A DNA stretch of 64,000 nt from Paenibacillus piscarius (GCF_022234545.1 NZ_JAIEUI010000018.1:90704-154703), one strand, 5' to 3'; shown: positions 1 to 8,546, counted from the stretch's first letter. Notes: generated by a model from the letters alone, not told the origin. Numbers and translations are program-made.

Positions 1-169
1 CGATATCCCGGGGCCATGCCATGGTAATCGTCTTGGCTGCCTGCGCCCCTCCGGCGCCCGTTGATTTCTCCGTATTATTCGATGAACAGCCTGCAGCAAA
101 GACAGATATAACCAGTAATAGCAGCAGGCCTTGCAGCAGATTTTTCCCTTTAGCTGTAGGTGCGGACAT
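1..169 (-). CDS. ABC transporter substrate-binding lipoprotein, family 5 type (partial, N-terminus only)
   Basis: Only the first 56 codons lie in the window; the gene runs off the left edge. The reverse strand opens with ATG at 169-167, preceded by a purine-rich Shine-Dalgarno (AGAGGAAG). The product starts with a lysine-containing n-region, a leucine-rich core (LLQGLLLLLVISV) and a lipobox FAAGC, so it is an exported, lipid-anchored protein. After a Ser/Asn/Gly linker the mature part begins KTITMAWPRDI, which resembles the start of nickel- and oligopeptide-type binding proteins (NikA/CntA/OppA family); that assignment is an inference from a short stretch. A near-perfect Fur box lies just upstream, which suggests an iron- or metal-chelate substrate. 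The class is fairly certain, the substrate is not. Confidence 0.7.
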   Translation of the reverse strand, partial: MSAPTAKGKNLLQGLLLLLVISVFAAGCSSNNTEKSTGAGGAQAAKTITMAWPRDI

Positions 170-193
170 AGCGTTAACTTCCTCTTTTCTAAT

Positions 194-208
194 CGATAAT
201 GATTATCA
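194..208. promoter_or_regulatory. Fur box (7-1-7 dyad)
   Basis: CGATAATGATTATCA matches the Bacillus Fur consensus TGATAATnATTATCA at 14 of 15 positions. It lies 25 bases upstream of the start codon of the lipoprotein gene at the left edge, where Fur would block its promoter. A Zur box would be expected to read TCGTAATnATTACGA, which fits less well. Confidence 0.8.
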
Positions 209-322
209 TTACAAATTAAGATATTACTGTAACCGACACAATTCTGTCAATGGTAACGGTTGTATGCAAAATAACCACCCCAGGACCTGGAGTGGCAATG
301 ATGTCTTACGTTATATGATTAG

Positions 323-682
323 TTAATCCTGCTCAGGTGTTTCTTCTTCCGTTCCCCCGAATCCCTCCTCCGGGCCGGGCTTGTCGTAAGCCTGCAATAC
401 GGAATCCAGCAGCCCGGGGAACCGCTCGTCCAGATCCTCCGTCCGCAGGGACAGAATTCGCTGGGTCCCCTGCACCCGGGTATGAATGACCCCCGCCTCG
501 CGAAGCGTCCGGGCATGATGGGTCAGTGTAGACTTGGCAATCGGCACCTTGAAGCTGTTACAGGCCTGCGGGCCGTGGTTACAGATCTCTGACACTACAT
601 ATAGACGGATCGGATCGCTAAGCGCATACAAGACCGAGGCGAGCTGAATGTCCTTGCGGTCCGGGTGATGGAGCTGCTTCAT
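323..682 (-). CDS. ArsR/SmtB-family transcriptional repressor
   Basis: A 119-aa winged-helix regulator. The segment from about residue 10 (LASVLYALSDPIRLYVVSEI) is the typical ArsR N-terminal helix pair. It is followed by a recognition helix region (AKSTLTHHARTLREAGVI) and a beta-wing (GTQRILSLR). I start it at the ATG at 682 because GAAGGAG lies at good spacing upstream; a longer reading from 724 has no such site. No clear metal-binding CxC motif is visible, so the inducer is unknown. It is divergent from the MFS gene and shares a 140-bp intergenic region containing a perfect dyad. It probably represses that transporter and itself. The C-terminal tail is rich in Glu and Gly and probably disordered. 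Confidence 0.85.
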   Translation of the reverse strand: MKQLHHPDRKDIQLASVLYALSDPIRLYVVSEICNHGPQACNSFKVPIAKSTLTHHARTLREAGVIHTRVQGTQRILSLRTEDLDERFPGLLDSVLQAYDKPGPEEGFGGTEEETPEQD

Positions 683-769
683 GAATAAGACTCCTTCAGA
701 GTAGGTAATAGTACTTCTTTTCACGATGATTTCCTAATTGCATTTTACATTAGCCCATGCTATATTTCA

Positions 770-793
770 ATAGTTCGTAAGTAATCGAACTAT
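770..793. promoter_or_regulatory. Putative ArsR-family operator between arsR-like and MFS genes
   Basis: Perfect inverted repeat with 8-bp arms ATAGTTCG and CGAACTAT separated by TAAGTAAT. It lies 31 bases upstream of the MFS start codon, in the divergent promoter region. That position and symmetry suit a dimeric winged-helix repressor; the pairing with the adjacent regulator is inferred. Confidence 0.6.
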
Positions 794-824
794 ACAATAA
801 TTGAATTGAAGGAGTGGCTTTCTC

Positions 825-2237
825 ATGACCTCATCATCTGCTTCTGAGGGTGATCAAGAGCTTTCAATGGCTGCTCCGCAAGCGGCCCTTCCACGGGAGG
901 GACTGTTAACTCTGCTATTCAGCGTTGCTGTCGTGCTCGTGATTATGAACACAGCGATGTTCAATCTGGCCCTGCCCGATGTCACCGAGACCTTCGGCAT
1001 CACCGCAGCGTCCGCCTCCTGGATTGTAACCGGATATTCCATCATGTTCTCTATTGCCTCCATCACCTACAGCCGCCTATCGGACTTCCTGCCGATCCGC
1101 CGGCTGCTGGTTATCGGGCTGCTCACCTTAGGGCTTGCGGCTGTAGCCGGATTCTTCAGCACCAGCTTCATTTTCCTGCTGATTGTGCGTATTCTGCAAG
1201 CCTCAGGTGCAGGCGCCGTGATGTCGCTGTCCCTTGTCCTGTTCACCCGTTACATTCCGCAGGCCCGGCGCGGCAAAGCCATGGCGACGATCATGTCGGC
1301 CGTCTCCCTGGGACTGGGACTGGGTCCGGTAGCCGGCGGCTCCATCGTTGAATATCTGGGCTGGACCTGGCTGTTCGCAGTCACTGCCGCCATTCTGCTG
1401 CTGGTGCCGCTGTTCCTGATCCTGCTTCCTAAGGAGGTCCCGGCCAGCGGCTCATTCGACATCCTGGGCGGGATCTTCCTCGGCGTGGGGACCACCGGGC
1501 TGCTGCTGTTCCTGACCAGCGGACTGTGGATCGCACTGATCGCCGGCATCGCCGCGATTGCCTTATTTGTAGGGCGTATCCGCACCACTCCTGATCCATT
1601 CGTGCTGCCTGCGCTGTTCAGCAACCGGTCCTACCTGGTACTGGCGCTGATCGGGGTTGCCTCTTACCTGTGCAGCTTCGCTACCCTGTTCCTGCTGCCG
1701 CAGATTCTAACGCACCGCTTCGGCTTCAGCGCCAGCCATGCCGGGCTTGTCATTTTCCCGGGCTCGCTGCTGGCCATCTTCGTCTCCCGGCTGGTCGGAC
1801 GGATGATTGACCGCTACGGTAACACCGGAATTCTGCGCTTCGCACCACTGCTCGTGCTGGCCGCCACCGTATTGTTCGCCTTATTCGCCGGGCAATCCTG
1901 GATCGCCGTCATGCTCGTCTACATGATCATGAGCCTGTCCTTCACTGTGCTGTCGAGCAGTGTATCGAATGAAATCTCGCGCATTCTGCCTGCTTCGCAG
2001 ATTGGCTCCGGGATGGGGCTGTTCCAGCTGCTGCAGTTCTTCAGCGGCGCCTTCAGCGTAGCGATGGCCGCCAGCGCCCTGGAATGGCAGCGCAGCCTGC
2101 CGCTTCAATCCGCTTACTCCAACATCTACTGGGGCTTGTCGGTTGCGGCAATCGTAGCGATTGGCTCGGCCTTCATCTACCTGCGGGGCAGTCAGCGCAG
2201 ACCGCTGGCCGATATGGCGAATGCGGCAGACTGCTAA
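825..2237 (+). CDS. MFS efflux transporter, DHA2-like 14-TM family
   Basis: A 470-aa integral membrane protein with about 14 predicted transmembrane segments after a ~28-residue polar N-terminus. Visible family marks are the TM1 motif MNTAMFNLALPDVTETFG, the loop 2-3 motif GxLSDxxxxRxxL-like (SRLSDFLPIRRLLVIG), and the TM5 motif C region (GLGLGPVAGGSIVEYLGWTWLF) typical of drug:H+ antiporters. It resembles the TetA(L)/QacA group in layout, but the substrate cannot be read from sequence. AAGGAG sits 9 bases before the ATG. Divergent from an ArsR-type gene whose product probably controls it. It is transcribed toward oriC, against the general orientation of this replication arm. Confidence 0.85.
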   Translation: MTSSSASEGDQELSMAAPQAALPREGLLTLLFSVAVVLVIMNTAMFNLALPDVTETFGITAASASWIVTGYSIMFSIASITYSRLSDFLPIRRLLVIGLLTLGLAAVAGFFSTSFIFLLIVRILQASGAGAVMSLSLVLFTRYIPQARRGKAMATIMSAVSLGLGLGPVAGGSIVEYLGWTWLFAVTAAILLLVPLFLILLPKEVPASGSFDILGGIFLGVGTTGLLLFLTSGLWIALIAGIAAIALFVGRIRTTPDPFVLPALFSNRSYLVLALIGVASYLCSFATLFLLPQILTHRFGFSASHAGLVIFPGSLLAIFVSRLVGRMIDRYGNTGILRFAPLLVLAATVLFALFAGQSWIAVMLVYMIMSLSFTVLSSSVSNEISRILPASQIGSGMGLFQLLQFFSGAFSVAMAASALEWQRSLPLQSAYSNIYWGLSVAAIVAIGSAFIYLRGSQRRPLADMANAADC

Positions 2238-2287
2238 TACTTTATCCGCAACTGAACCATACGCGACGCGCATACGCCCGCACGCCA

Positions 2288-2323
2288 AAACACCCTGCAG
2301 CCCTTCCCGGCCACAGGGTGTTT
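2288..2323. terminator. Bidirectional terminator
   Basis: Hairpin with arms AAACACCCTG and CAGGGTGTTT, with T-rich sequence on both sides. It lies between the convergent ends of the MFS gene and the small CxxH/CxxC gene and can serve both. Confidence 0.75.
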
Positions 2324-2338
2324 CTTATTCTGCCGTCC

Positions 2339-2506
2339 TCAGACGACCAGATATTCCGCATTCCGTTCACATTCCGCACATTTCGCCGGCGGGTCCCAGT
2401 CCGAGAACTCCGTCTCCTTCAGATCGACGACATCCGGTGCATCCTCGTACTCGTCCACAAATTTGTCGATGGCCAGCTCAACGTGTTCCTTGCATACTAC
2501 ATACAT
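2339..2506 (-). CDS. CxxH/CxxC small protein (BA_5709-type family)
   Basis: A 55-aa protein beginning MYVVCKEHVELAIDKF, with a C-terminal CAECERNAEYLVV. The pair of motifs CKEH near the N-terminus and CxxC near the C-terminus is what defines the small Firmicute CxxH/CxxC family and suggests a single zinc site. The middle is strongly acidic. AAAGGGA lies upstream of the ATG at 2506 at acceptable spacing. It lies 44 bp downstream of the oligoendopeptidase gene on the same strand, possibly in the same transcript. Its function is not known. Confidence 0.8.
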   Translation of the reverse strand: MYVVCKEHVELAIDKFVDEYEDAPDVVDLKETEFSDWDPPAKCAECERNAEYLVV

Positions 2507-2550
2507 TCAATCAAGCATCCCTTTCTGTGCCGCTGGGGCGTATACTCATA

Positions 2551-4404
2551 CTACTGTTCTACCACACTTCCCCCCAAAAAGGAACCGCCCGCCCCGCAAT
2601 ATCCATCCTTCCCCTGTTCCGCGAACTTATTGATATCCTGCGCAATGAAGCCCAGCGCCTCCCGCCAGAAATCGGGGGAATGGACATCAATATCCATCAG
2701 CTTCGCGGCATCCGCGATGCTCCGGGTACTGGTTGCTGTGAGGAACTGCTCATAACGGCTCACGAACGCCTTCCCCTGCTTCTTATACTGGGCGTACAGG
2801 CCCTTGGAGAACAGCAGTCCGAAGGAATACGGGAAGTTCAGGAACTCATTGCCTGCCATATAATACCCGGCCTTGCTGATCCACTGGTAAGGATGAATAG
2901 AGCCCGGCAGCACACTGTCCCCGTAAGCAGCTTCCATCGACTCCAGCATCAGCGCATTCAGTTCCTCCACCGTTAAGGGACCGGATGTCCTGTGGGCGTA
3001 TAACCCGCTCTCGAAGCAATATCTGGCATAAAAGTCCACAATATAATACCCGGCGTCTGAGAGACTCCGTTCCAGAATGGCATCCGCCTCTTCGGCGGGC
3101 AGGGATTGCAGCAATGCATAATTAACCAGGCTCTCGCCAAAAATCGACGCTGTCTCCGCAATCGGCACCGGATAATCCATATTGACCATACTTAATCCGG
3201 CAAGGCGGCTGCTGTGGTACGCATGTCCGATCTCGTGGGCCAGCACGCTCACATCTATATAATGACCATGGAAGCTTGTGATAATCCGGCTCTCTCCCAG
3301 TGGTGCAATATCGACACACATCCCGAAGTTGCCCTTGCCGCTGCGCGGCTCGGCATCAATCCAGCGCTGCCCGAATACCTTGCGGGCGAAGCCGCCCAGC
3401 TCCGGACTGAACCTGTCGAAGCCTGCAATAATGATCGCCTGGGCCTCAGCATAGGTGATGCGGGCCGAAGCTTCCTCCTCAATAGGTGCAAAAACATCCC
3501 AGAACGGCAGCCTCCCTCCCTCATGCCCCAAGCGTTCTGCCTTGCTGGCATAATACCGCTGAAAGGCCGGCAGGCTCTCCCCGATCGCCTGAAGCATCAC
3601 CTCCAGCGTCTCCTGGTCCATCCGCGAAGCGTCCAGCACCTTGTGCAGCGGCGAGGCATAGCCTCTTAGCTCATAGACCGCCGCAGCCTCGCCGCTTACC
3701 GCATTCAGGCAGGCAGCACTCTGTTCCGCTACACTGCGGCAGGCCTCGTGTTCCGCTTGAGCCGCAGCCCGCCGCACCGCAGGATCGGGATCATAGACGA
3801 GATTACGCAGCTCCGCCAGCGTTACCTTACGGGTCTCCTCCCCCAGCACCATATCGGTGCGCAGGGTAGACAGCGTCTGCATGTATAGCCGCTCCCAGGC
3901 TTTGGAGCCGGTGCTCTGCAGCCGGGCAATTACCGCTTCGCCCTCTCCGCTAAGCATATGCTGTGAGCGGCTCTGTAATCCGCGCAGGTAGAAGCCATGC
4001 TGCTCCAGATAGACACTGGACCGGATGCTCTGCTCCAGCTCATCCGCACTTACCGCAGCCAGCCATTTGCTGAAGCTGACCAGCGCTTCGCCCGCACTGC
4101 CATTAATCTCCTCCAGCCCGTCCATCAGCCGGACGGCCTCGGTGCAGTCACTGTCCGCACTGAATCTTAACTCCGCATAACTGAAGAGACGTAAATAGAT
4201 CTGCAGATAAGCATTATATTGGCTCAGGAATTGTTCCATCACTCCGGCAGCCGCTCTTCCGGTATTCCTCTGCTGCGCCGCCGCCCATGCCCCTAGCTCC
4301 CCGGCCAGCGTCTCCGCCTGCACCCGGTCCTGCTGAAGCTGCTCCGATTCGAAGGAGGGATAGATGTCTTCCAGATCCCATGTTAATTCGAATGTTGATT
4401 CCAT
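2551..4404 (-). CDS. pepF: Oligoendopeptidase F family metallopeptidase (M3)
   Basis: A 617-aa cytoplasmic zinc peptidase without signal peptide. The gluzincin motif HEIGH is at residues 390-394, preceded by FHGHYIDVSVLA. The third ligand region follows about 25 residues later in PVPIAETASIFGESLVNYALL. The N-terminal half is the long helical cap typical of M3B enzymes, which degrade peptides of roughly 6-20 residues. ATG at 4404 follows AAGGAGAGG. The gene is monocistronic or linked only to the small CxxH/CxxC gene after it. The hairpin array lies upstream, between it and cydC. Family assignment is secure; the precise peptide preference is not. Confidence 0.93.
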   Translation of the reverse strand: MESTFELTWDLEDIYPSFESEQLQQDRVQAETLAGELGAWAAAQQRNTGRAAAGVMEQFLSQYNAYLQIYLRLFSYAELRFSADSDCTEAVRLMDGLEEINGSAGEALVSFSKWLAAVSADELEQSIRSSVYLEQHGFYLRGLQSRSQHMLSGEGEAVIARLQSTGSKAWERLYMQTLSTLRTDMVLGEETRKVTLAELRNLVYDPDPAVRRAAAQAEHEACRSVAEQSAACLNAVSGEAAAVYELRGYASPLHKVLDASRMDQETLEVMLQAIGESLPAFQRYYASKAERLGHEGGRLPFWDVFAPIEEEASARITYAEAQAIIIAGFDRFSPELGGFARKVFGQRWIDAEPRSGKGNFGMCVDIAPLGESRIITSFHGHYIDVSVLAHEIGHAYHSSRLAGLSMVNMDYPVPIAETASIFGESLVNYALLQSLPAEEADAILERSLSDAGYYIVDFYARYCFESGLYAHRTSGPLTVEELNALMLESMEAAYGDSVLPGSIHPYQWISKAGYYMAGNEFLNFPYSFGLLFSKGLYAQYKKQGKAFVSRYEQFLTATSTRSIADAAKLMDIDVHSPDFWREALGFIAQDINKFAEQGKDGYCGAGGSFLGGSVVEQ

Positions 4405-4583
4405 TGATTAACCTCTCCTTATTTATAATCGCAGGAGTCCCCTTCGATATCACATGCTTCCACCCCGTTCTCTTGATCCATTTCCAGGATCGTCCAGTTA
4501 AGTGTACCTTAATTTCGCGGGTTTGTCCCATCGACCGGACATGGACATGATTGCATTCCGCCCGCACACCCCTGCACTCGCCC

Positions 4584-4867
4584 AATGTAGTCGGTTTTTC
4601 GATTACATTTGGACCGCGCGCCCACGTAGCGCCCAATGTAGTCGGTTTTTCGATTACATTTGGACCGCGCGCCCGTGCAGCGCCGAATGTGATCGGTTTT
4701 TCGATTACATCTGGTCCGCATACCGCTGCACTCGCCCAATGTAGTCGGTTTTTCGATTACATTTGGACCGCACACCCCTGCACTCGCCCAATGTAGTCGG
4801 TTTTTCGATTACATCTGGCCCGCATACCGCTGCGCTCGCCCAATATAGTCGGTTTTTCGATTACATC
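4584..4867. repeat. Tandem array 1: six 26-bp inverted-repeat units, 51-52 bp period
   Basis: Units begin at 4584, 4635, 4686, 4738, 4790 and 4842. Each has a left arm close to AATGTAGTCG, a loop GTTTTT and a right arm CGATTACATT (or ...ATC), so each can fold into a ~10-bp hairpin. Spacers of ~25 bp are GC-rich (GGACCGC...CTCGCCC). The 17-codon period keeps several frames open and creates spurious repeat peptides on both strands. I regard the array as non-coding because the conserved unit is the palindrome. It lies between the 3' end of cydC and the 5' end of the oligoendopeptidase gene. A second array of the same family is at 37.5 kb. Confidence 0.9.
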
Positions 4868-4882
4868 CGGACCAAACGCTAA

Positions 4883-4920
4883 GAAGCCCTCCCCGCCCCG
4901 GGCGGGACAGGAAGAGCTTC
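4883..4920 (-). terminator. Probable terminator of the cyd operon
   Basis: Long GC-rich imperfect hairpin (GAAGC...CCCGCCC / GGGCGGG...GCTTC) 76 bases downstream of the cydC stop codon. The T-tract on the reverse strand is weak. Confidence 0.5.
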
Positions 4921-4995
4921 ATCGCTATTACCTACACTTGTTTCGACTCAATCTTTGTCTAGACTCCACTCTTGCCTCGGTTCTAATCCCAGCCT

Positions 4996-6780
4996 CTACC
5001 CGCTGTCCGCCGCATCCAAATACTGCCCCGGGCGGTCCAGCTCATACAGCTTCCGGTAACGCGGCTGCGTCGCCAGCAGCTCGGCATGGGTGCCGCGCAT
5101 CTCCACCTGGCCGTTCTCCATGAAGATCACTTCGTCCATCTGCTCGGCGCCAACCAGATGATGCGTGACCCAGATCAGCGTCTTGCCGGCCATCGCCTCG
5201 AATATGGTGGCCAGCAGCTCGCGCTCCGTGCGCGGGTCGAGGCCCACCGTCGGCTCATCCAGCACAACCACCGGCGTATTCTGCAGCAGAATACGGGCCA
5301 GCGCGATCCGCTGCCGCTCCCCGCCGGAGAAGCGCTGCCCCGCCTCCCGCACCGGCGTATCATAGCCCTCCGGCAGCGAGGAGATCAGCGCATCCAGCTT
5401 CGCCAGCCCGGCCGCCTGCCGGACCGCAGCGTCCGAAGCCCCCGGATCCCCGAGCCGGATATTGTTCGCCACCGTCGTGTCGAACAGGTGCGGGCTCTGG
5501 TTCAGCACCGCGATGAGCTGCGGAATCCGCTCACCGTATGCCGCAGCGTCAAGCCCGTTCATCGTCACAGACCCGCTGGTCGGCGCAATCACGCCCTGGA
5601 CCAGCTTGAGCAGTGTCGATTTGCCTGCTCCGCTGCGGCCGATCACGGCTACCTTGCGCCCCTGCGGCAGCGCCAGGTCCAGCCCCTGAACAGCGAAGTC
5701 GTCGCCCGCCGCATAGCGGTAGCCCGCCGACTTCAGTTCAATGCAGGCCTGCCCGCTGGCCTGGATGGCCCCCACAGCAGCTGCCGCCTCAGCAGAGCCG
5801 GCAGCATCCGCCTGCGGCGCAATCCCCGCCGCCGCTTCCACGCCGTCCAGGCGCTCCAGCGAATTCCGGTACTGCGGAATCCGCTCCACAGCCTCGGACA
5901 CGAGCAGGAAGGCATCCGCGACCGGGAACACCACCAGCACGAACGCGGCAATCAGCGTTCCGGCTATGGCTCCGTCAGCATACTGGCCGCCTGCCCAGTA
6001 GAGCAGCGACAACACGCCAAGGCCAACCACAGCCTGGCCGATGAACATGCGCAGCCGCGCCCAGCGGCGCAGCGCACTGTCCGTGCGGGCCACAGCCTGC
6101 TCGTCAGCCTCATAAGTGTCGACGAACTGGCTTTGCCGTCCGCTGATCACCCAATCACCCAGGCCGAGGACAGCATCGGTCAGCTTCTGGTACAGCCGGT
6201 TGCGCTGCTGCTTCACCTGACTCTGGCGCTTACGGGTCAGCAGCAGGGAGATTAGCGGCAATACGGCCACCAGCACCAGCATGTACAACCCCATCAGCAG
6301 GGCGAAGGCCCAGTCGAAGGTTCCCAGTGCGATCACCGCCGCCCCGTAGATCAGCAGCGCGATAATGCTCGGGAAGACCGTACGCAGGTACACATTCTGC
6401 AGATGCTCGATATCATCGGCCAGCATTCCAAGCAGGTCCCCGGTCCGGAAGCGTGAAGACAATAGCAATGCCTGCGGCTCCAGCAGATGATACAAGCGGA
6501 CCCGCATCTTCGACAGGATGCGCAGAATCGTGTCATGCCCGACCAGCCGCTCCACGTAATGGATAACAGCCCGGCTGGTCCCGAAGGTGCGTACACCAAC
6601 AATCGGCACATAGATCATCAGAATATTTTCCGGCGGAATCGAGGCTTTTGAGATCAGGAAGCCCGAGGTATACATCAGAGAGGACGCAGAGAAAACTGTC
6701 AAAGCGCCCAACAAAACAATCAATACGAACCGCCAGAAGTAAGCGGCCGAATAAGGAGCAAACCATCCTTCACGTTTCAA
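4996..6780 (-). CDS. cydC: Heterodimeric ABC exporter subunit CydC (cytochrome bd assembly)
   Basis: A 594-aa fused transmembrane-ATPase half transporter. It has about six transmembrane helices in the first ~300 residues, then an ATPase domain with Walker A GRSGAGKST, signature FSGGERQRIALAR and Walker B VVVLDEPTVGLD. CydCD exports thiols (glutathione or cysteine in other bacteria) and is needed to assemble cytochrome bd. The start codon is TTG at 6780, inside the stop of cydD (sequence TTGA), with GGAGGG at the end of cydD as ribosome binding site, so translation is coupled. Last gene of cydABDC. The inter-domain linker (about residues 325-345) is Ala-rich and probably lineage-specific. Confidence 0.9.
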   Translation of the reverse strand: MKREGWFAPYSAAYFWRFVLIVLLGALTVFSASSLMYTSGFLISKASIPPENILMIYVPIVGVRTFGTSRAVIHYVERLVGHDTILRILSKMRVRLYHLLEPQALLLSSRFRTGDLLGMLADDIEHLQNVYLRTVFPSIIALLIYGAAVIALGTFDWAFALLMGLYMLVLVAVLPLISLLLTRKRQSQVKQQRNRLYQKLTDAVLGLGDWVISGRQSQFVDTYEADEQAVARTDSALRRWARLRMFIGQAVVGLGVLSLLYWAGGQYADGAIAGTLIAAFVLVVFPVADAFLLVSEAVERIPQYRNSLERLDGVEAAAGIAPQADAAGSAEAAAAVGAIQASGQACIELKSAGYRYAAGDDFAVQGLDLALPQGRKVAVIGRSGAGKSTLLKLVQGVIAPTSGSVTMNGLDAAAYGERIPQLIAVLNQSPHLFDTTVANNIRLGDPGASDAAVRQAAGLAKLDALISSLPEGYDTPVREAGQRFSGGERQRIALARILLQNTPVVVLDEPTVGLDPRTERELLATIFEAMAGKTLIWVTHHLVGAEQMDEVIFMENGQVEMRGTHAELLATQPRYRKLYELDRPGQYLDAADSG

Positions 6781-8546
6781 TGGATTCCCTCCAGTTGACT
6801 CTGTATCAGCCCATAGTATACACCCTTGCGGGCGATCAGCTCGCGGTGCGTGCCTGTCTCGGCTACACGCCCCTGCTGCATGACAATAATCAGATCCATG
6901 TCAATCATCCAGTGCAGGCGGTGCGTGGCCAGGAACACCAGCTTGCCCTCGAACAGCGGCAGCATCGTCTCCTTCAGCTCATATTCGGTCTCAATGTCCA
7001 GATGGGCCGTCGGCTCATCCAGCAGCATCACCGGGCGGCGGCTCAGCAGCGCACGGGCCAGCGCCACACGCTGCTCCTGACCTCCGCTGAGCGAACGTCC
7101 GCCCCCGCCAATCATCTCGTCCAGGCCCCCGGGCAATGCGGACACCAGCCTCGCAAGACCGGCAGCAGACAAGGCCGCCTCCACGGCTTCATTCGAAGCC
7201 TCAGGATAGTAGAAGCGCACATTATCCGCCAGCGTGCCGCTGAAGATATACGGACGCTGCGGAATGTAAGCCGTCTGCTTGCGCCAAGCCTCATCCGTAA
7301 GCGCACTAACCCGGGTTCCATTAATGCTGATCGTGCCGGCCGTCGGATGGAGGAAGCCGCCGAGAATATCCACCAGCGTAGATTTTCCCGCTCCGCTCTC
7401 CCCGATAATCCCAATCTTGGAGTACCCGTTGAATGTAAGGCTCACCGCATCCAGCGACGCAGCACCCTCCGCTTCGTGCTTCATCCCTACGGCATCAAGC
7501 TCCAATGTACTGCTATTGTTCCACGTGAAAAAGCTTCCAGCCGACTCTCCACCCTCGCCGTCTGCCCCTACCCGTTCAACCGGCTCCAGCACTTCCGCCT
7601 GCACCGTCTCCCGGTCGATAATGCTCTTCATCGCTTCCCCCGCTTCCTTGCCGTCAAGCGTGGCATGGAAGTCAGCACCTACGAGCCGTACCGGCAGGAA
7701 ATACTCCGGCGCGAGAATCAGGATTGTCAGCCCGGTCACCAGCGTCATTTGCTCATTGACCAGCCGCAGGCCAAGGCTCACCGCTACCGATGCCACGGAC
7801 AGCATGGTGAAGAAGTCCATGGCGAAGGAGGACAGGAAGGCGACACGCAGGGTGCGCATCGTTGCTGAGCGGTAGCGGTCGCTGACCGCAGCGATGCTCT
7901 CACTGTGGCTGCGGCTGCGCCCCAGGAACTTCAGTGTCTCCAGCCCGCGCAGTGAATCCACGAAGTGATTCGACAAGGTGCGGTAGGATTTCAGCTGGCG
8001 GTCCATCTGCTTGCGGGCCGTCATCCCGATCAGAATCATGAACACGATGATAATCGGCATCGTTAAAGTAAGAATTACGCCGCTGGAGGTGTCCTGCGTA
8101 TACACATAGACGAGCAACAGAGCGGGGGTCACCGCCATGCCGACCATCCGGGGTATAATCAGCTCCAGATAGGTGCGGAACTTAGTGACGCCTTCAAGCA
8201 CTAAGGTGACCACATGTCCGGTTCCCCGGTCGTAAGCCAGTCGCGGTCCCAGCTGGAACAGCTTATCCATCATCTGTCTGCGCATGCTGCTGCCGGTCGC
8301 TTCCGCGAAGCGGTAAGCCGCCTTGCTCATCAGCAGGGCACAGGCATGGCGCACGAGAAACGCAAGAAGGAACAAGAGCACTTTAGCCCCTTGTTCCTTC
8401 AGCGGTTCTCCCGCAAACAGCGCAGAGACAACTTCCGCCAGCGACTTCGCCAGCAGAAGAATGGACAGGCTTTGCACCAGGGTAAGGAAGCCAACCAGCA
8501 CGAAGACAGGCTTTACTCCTTTATACCCAAGCAAATTTTTATCCAT
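6777..8546 (-). CDS. cydD: Heterodimeric ABC exporter subunit CydD (cytochrome bd assembly)
   Basis: A 589-aa half transporter, partner of CydC. It has a six-helix membrane domain with EAGEAMKSIIDRE near its end. The ATPase domain has Walker A GESGAGKST, signature LSGGQEQRVALAR and Walker B VMLLDEPTAHLD. Its start ATG shares the A of the cydB stop (TAATG), so it is translationally coupled. It overlaps cydC by 4 bases. The reading frame also carries a parS-like 16-mer at 7517-7532. Confidence 0.92.
   Translation of the reverse strand: MDKNLLGYKGVKPVFVLVGFLTLVQSLSILLLAKSLAEVVSALFAGEPLKEQGAKVLLFLLAFLVRHACALLMSKAAYRFAEATGSSMRRQMMDKLFQLGPRLAYDRGTGHVVTLVLEGVTKFRTYLELIIPRMVGMAVTPALLLVYVYTQDTSSGVILTLTMPIIIVFMILIGMTARKQMDRQLKSYRTLSNHFVDSLRGLETLKFLGRSRSHSESIAAVSDRYRSATMRTLRVAFLSSFAMDFFTMLSVASVAVSLGLRLVNEQMTLVTGLTILILAPEYFLPVRLVGADFHATLDGKEAGEAMKSIIDRETVQAEVLEPVERVGADGEGGESAGSFFTWNNSSTLELDAVGMKHEAEGAASLDAVSLTFNGYSKIGIIGESGAGKSTLVDILGGFLHPTAGTISINGTRVSALTDEAWRKQTAYIPQRPYIFSGTLADNVRFYYPEASNEAVEAALSAAGLARLVSALPGGLDEMIGGGGRSLSGGQEQRVALARALLSRRPVMLLDEPTAHLDIETEYELKETMLPLFEGKLVFLATHRLHWMIDMDLIIVMQQGRVAETGTHRELIARKGVYYGLIQSQLEGIH
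7517..7532. promoter_or_regulatory. Degenerate parS-like site inside cydD
   Basis: TGTTCCACGTGAAAAA matches the parS consensus TGTTCCACGTGAAACA at 15 of 16 positions. It lies about 45 kb from oriC on the left arm, within a coding frame, as many parS sites do. ParB binding with one outer mismatch is plausible but unproven. Confidence 0.55.

Noticed and set aside
21..326. Forward 101-aa frame at the left edge
   Set aside because: It is antisense to a clear lipoprotein start and runs through the Fur box; no ribosome site.
4502..4796. Repeat-containing open frames on both strands across array 1 (17-residue repeats such as CNRKTDYIGR)
   Set aside because: The 51-bp period keeps every frame open, the peptides appear on both strands, none has a good ribosome site, and what is conserved is the DNA palindrome.
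4584..4867. CRISPR array
   Set aside because: Spacers are similar to each other rather than unique, the spaced unit is a perfect dyad, and no cas genes are present.
6648..7868. Long forward frame (406 codons) across cydC-cydD
   Set aside because: Shadow of the GC-rich reverse-strand genes, which carry complete ABC transporter motifs.
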